Assembly: GCF_964355755.1 (NCBI RefSeq)
Contig: NC_092672.1
Coordinates: forward strand, 3,658,001-3,722,000
Length of the DNA stretch: 64,000 nt
Source of the DNA: Antedon mediterranea
Lineage: Eukaryota > Echinodermata > Crinoidea > Comatulida > Antedonidae
Direction: 5' to 3'
A program made the translations under genes and the position numbers. The notes below the pieces were generated by a model. The model did no database searches. It saw nothing but the letters and a program-made list of their open reading frames with translations, and was not told where the DNA came from. Below, piece after piece: positions 61,869 to 64,000 of this stretch (position 1 is its first letter; each line of letters begins with the position of its first letter).

Positions 61869-63210
61869 TTACTTGTCAAAGACGGTTAGTTCTGTTGGCA
61901 TTTTTAGCCACCTGCCCATTTTGTTTGCCTCAATATAATCGAGTAATGCTGCCTTACACTTCCTGTAATTTTCACTTCCATTCTGAAAATAAAGTGCAGT
62001 ACAAATTAGACACATAAGTTTATGTGACAAAAAAATGTTATGTGTCCATATATGGTATGATGATGTCATATCACTACTATATTTAAGCATATTTGGACAT
62101 ATCACACTTTTTTATCAAACTAATTTGATAGTGTAGACAGAGCTTCTGTCCACGCTATCAAATTAGTTTGCCAAAAATGTTAATAGACACATACATTGTT
62201 CATGTAGGAGATACAAATGTTAGTGTAGACAGAGCTTCTGTCTACACTAACATTTATAGCTCCTAAATGACCAATATGCTCAAAAACAAGTATTTATGAA
62301 AATAAAAACCTCTACTGTACCTTTGCATTTTGATAGTTACTATGGTTAAGAAGGCCAGGTCTGTCAAAAGTCTGACAGATGGATTTGAAACGACTATAGA
62401 ATGCCGCTTTACACAATCTACTTGCACCAGAAGTGGAACTACGAAATGGGGAGCTGAAAAAAAAAAGGATTACCAAGTCAAGTAAATTTAATAACACCAT
62501 ACATTTAAAGATATATTGTCCCCCAAAAACATGAAAAATGAAGATTAATTAAATCAGACATTGAATAGGTTATTTTGTAGTTTTAATAAAGTGAACCACT
62601 TCCGTAGAAAAAAAAAAAAAATAATAATGTTTTCACTTATAAAATAACATGATAAATGGTTAAATTCAACCAAAAATTTGACAATCTTTTGCTTTAAATT
62701 CCATTTTTTTCAGGTAAATAAATTTGTTTTTTCGATCCAATTTCTGGTCGAAGTTCAAAGTTCATACACCTCCAACAGCAAGTAGCTTGGCAATAACAGG
62801 ATGGATAAACTATTTAATAATTTATCGTGCTTATAAACCAAGTCTCATTTGAGGCTAGGGAGTGAAGTTGAAAGAGTTCTAGCTAGCTTGCTAACTAGGT
62901 CAGGATTGAACCCTGGACCTTGGATTGGAAGGCAAGCACGTTAACCACCAAGCTACAGCTCCACTCCTATATTTCACTTACTATTCAGTACTGCAACCCG
63001 TCTTGGCATCTATCACTTCGTACTGGCCGTCCCCAATGCACCAGTTTACACTGGTGAAATCTTTGCTGTCATCTAGATTTGCCGTGTATGTAGTGACTCG
63101 GCCAATCAGAAGATGGTTTATAAAATAATCCGGAGGCAGGTTTACTTGGAAATCGTCGGATAGACGACAGCACATGGCTCTGGAGAGATGGCCATGATGG
63201 AACATATCAC
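61869..63210 (-). CDS. ADAR/ADAD-family adenosine deaminase, C-terminal exons (partial)
   Basis: Minus-strand exons 63210-62982, 62453-62321 and 61982-61869 join in phase (2, 0) and encode the last 158 or so residues of an adenosine-deaminase (A-to-I editase) domain. Recognisable family blocks are DMFHHGHLSRAMCCRLSDDF, LPPDYFINH, TSVNWCIGDGQYEVIDA, SGASRLCKAAFYSRF and GRWLKMPTELTVF. They match ADAR1/ADAR2 and ADAD1 C-termini (HL(S/T)RA, SVNW..(A/G)D, SRLCK, W..KP). The zinc-binding HAE and PCG..C motifs lie in exons beyond 64000, so catalytic ADAR cannot be told from non-catalytic ADAD. The first exon here begins at an acceptor (TCTTTTCAG). AATAAA on the minus strand (61800-61795), about 70 bp past the stop, is a good poly(A) candidate. 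The gene is convergent with the transporter. Confidence 0.88.
61993..62147. mobile_element. Foldback MITE M1, copy in the deaminase-gene last intron
   Basis: The left end is degraded. The interior (GTCCATATATGGTATGATG, CATATCACTACTATATTTAA) and the right end (TTTGATAGTGTAGACAGAGC) are clear. Confidence 0.8.
62148..62245. mobile_element. Second foldback unit with M1-like ends, directly adjoining
   Basis: TTCTGTCCACGCTATCAAAT and GTTAGTGTAGACAGAGCTTC flank a short, different interior (CATACATTGTTCATGTAGGA). A further TTCTGTCTACACTAAC follows. It looks like an M1 derivative or a neighbouring insertion sharing the ends. Confidence 0.6.
62505..62760 (-). mobile_element. TTAAAGATGTATTGTCCCCC family, copy 4
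   Basis: Starts AAAGATATATTGTCCCCCAA and continues GAAGATTAATTAAATCAGAC and GGTTAAATTCAACC, aligning with copy 1 in reverse complement. It lies in the deaminase-gene intron. Confidence 0.7.
62765..62967 (-). mobile_element. tRNA-derived SINE, copy 2
   Basis: The head at 62967 (GAGTGGAGCTGTAGCTTGG), the GGTTCAATCC B box and the tail (CAAGCTACTTGCTGTTGG) align with copy 1. It ends 15 bp from a deaminase exon (62982), immediately downstream of its donor. Confidence 0.8.
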
Positions 63211-64000
63211 CTGAAAAGATATAATATTATGAGAACTTATCAACATCATTATTGTAATATGTAAGCATATACGAATGAAGCATCAGATGTTTATTCTCAA
63301 CTAAAATAAGGACAAAGAAATGAGAGTGAGGTGTCTTTGATTTTTTGTTTTGTTTTTATATATTTAGGAAAATTGCCAAGGATAACCATAAGCAAAATCA
63401 TTCACTATCCTCCTTAAAGGTGACAAGCCTGTTGTTCACAAGACAAACATACACAAGATGCTCTACATAAACAAAGTCTTACTACAAGTCTTTGGGAATG
63501 GAGTTGTAAATTGTCATGGTCATTAGAAAAAATTCTGACATGACAGGACTTGAACCCAGGATCCTTGGATATCGTACTACCTATCTTAGATGGCCTGTTC
63601 TTCCTTCATAAATTGTGAAAACTAAAGTGCAAAAGATATGACATATAGCCGAAGTTAACACTTTATTTAACCATTTTTAGGCCCCCTTACCCTTTTAATA
63701 AATGAAACTTGTACAGCGCCGGTGTCCCCCACCCATGTGGAGCTTATGGCGCTTTGTAACGTGCGAGTACATCAGCGAATAGCGATGTCTTCAGGTTTAT
63801 AACAATATTTATTTTATTTTATTTATTCTTTCTTTTGACTGGATTGCATTTGAACGCAGTACTGCTTTCCAAAATGGTCCAGTTACAAATTTAAAAGTAA
63901 AGGAAAATTATAACATATAAAATACTGAAAGATAAAAGCATAGTAGGCCTAATTTAAAAGATATATACAGAGAAGTTAAAAACAATTTTTGTTTCTATAA
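63211..64000. other. Intron or upstream part of the deaminase gene
   Basis: No further minus-strand exon could be recognised. A tRNA-like B box (GGGTTCAAGTCC on the minus strand, about 63545-63556) with poorly formed flanks hints at another tRNA-derived repeat at about 63535-63602. TGTACAGCGCCGGTGTCCCC (about 63713-63732) and the TTTATTTTATTTTATTTATT run (about 63810-63830) look like retroelement pieces. Confidence 0.35.

Overview
This is nuclear DNA of an animal. Genes are split by many short introns with clean GT/AG borders, intergenic DNA is AT-rich, and transposon debris is dense. Gene structure, the many TAGGCCTA-type words and the repeat types suggest a marine invertebrate deuterostome, with an echinoderm as my best guess; this is inference, because no species-specific marker was seen.

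Layout. Bases 1 to about 16,300 hold no gene I can support. They contain nested rolling-circle (Helentron-type) elements with hairpin ends (1-6,150), a terminal-inverted-repeat element (6,472-6,832), a self-complementary ACGT array (8,061-8,460), a LINE 3' end, a second Helentron-type element with a tRNA-like insert, a long hairpin, and a Mutator-like element with a 9-bp target duplication. Bases 16,323-30,337 (+) hold a complete 17-exon SLF1 homologue (1047 aa). Bases 37,523-46,484 (-) hold an unrecognised, lysine/serine-rich, largely disordered protein (about 1213 aa in four exons). It is divergent from CDIPT (46,811-50,010, +; 213 aa, phosphatidylinositol synthase), with about 330 bp between the two start codons. 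Bases 53,680-59,483 (+) hold an ABCB9/TAPL-type half ABC transporter (776 aa in 11 exons). Bases 61,869-63,210 (-) hold the last three coding exons of an ADAR/ADAD-family adenosine deaminase that continues past the right edge.

Exon models were built by hand from splice sites. For SLF1, CDIPT and the transporter, all phases close and the predicted lengths match the usual family lengths (about 1058, 213 and 766 aa in human).

The genes do not form a pathway: they act in DNA-damage response, phospholipid synthesis, lysosomal peptide transport and RNA editing. The strongest non-genic signals are at least 16 copies of one foldback MITE carrying CArG-like boxes, three further MITE families with apparent TTA target duplications, Mutator- and hAT-like elements with readable target duplications, two copies of a tRNA-derived SINE, and two different 18-bp minisatellites in introns of SLF1.
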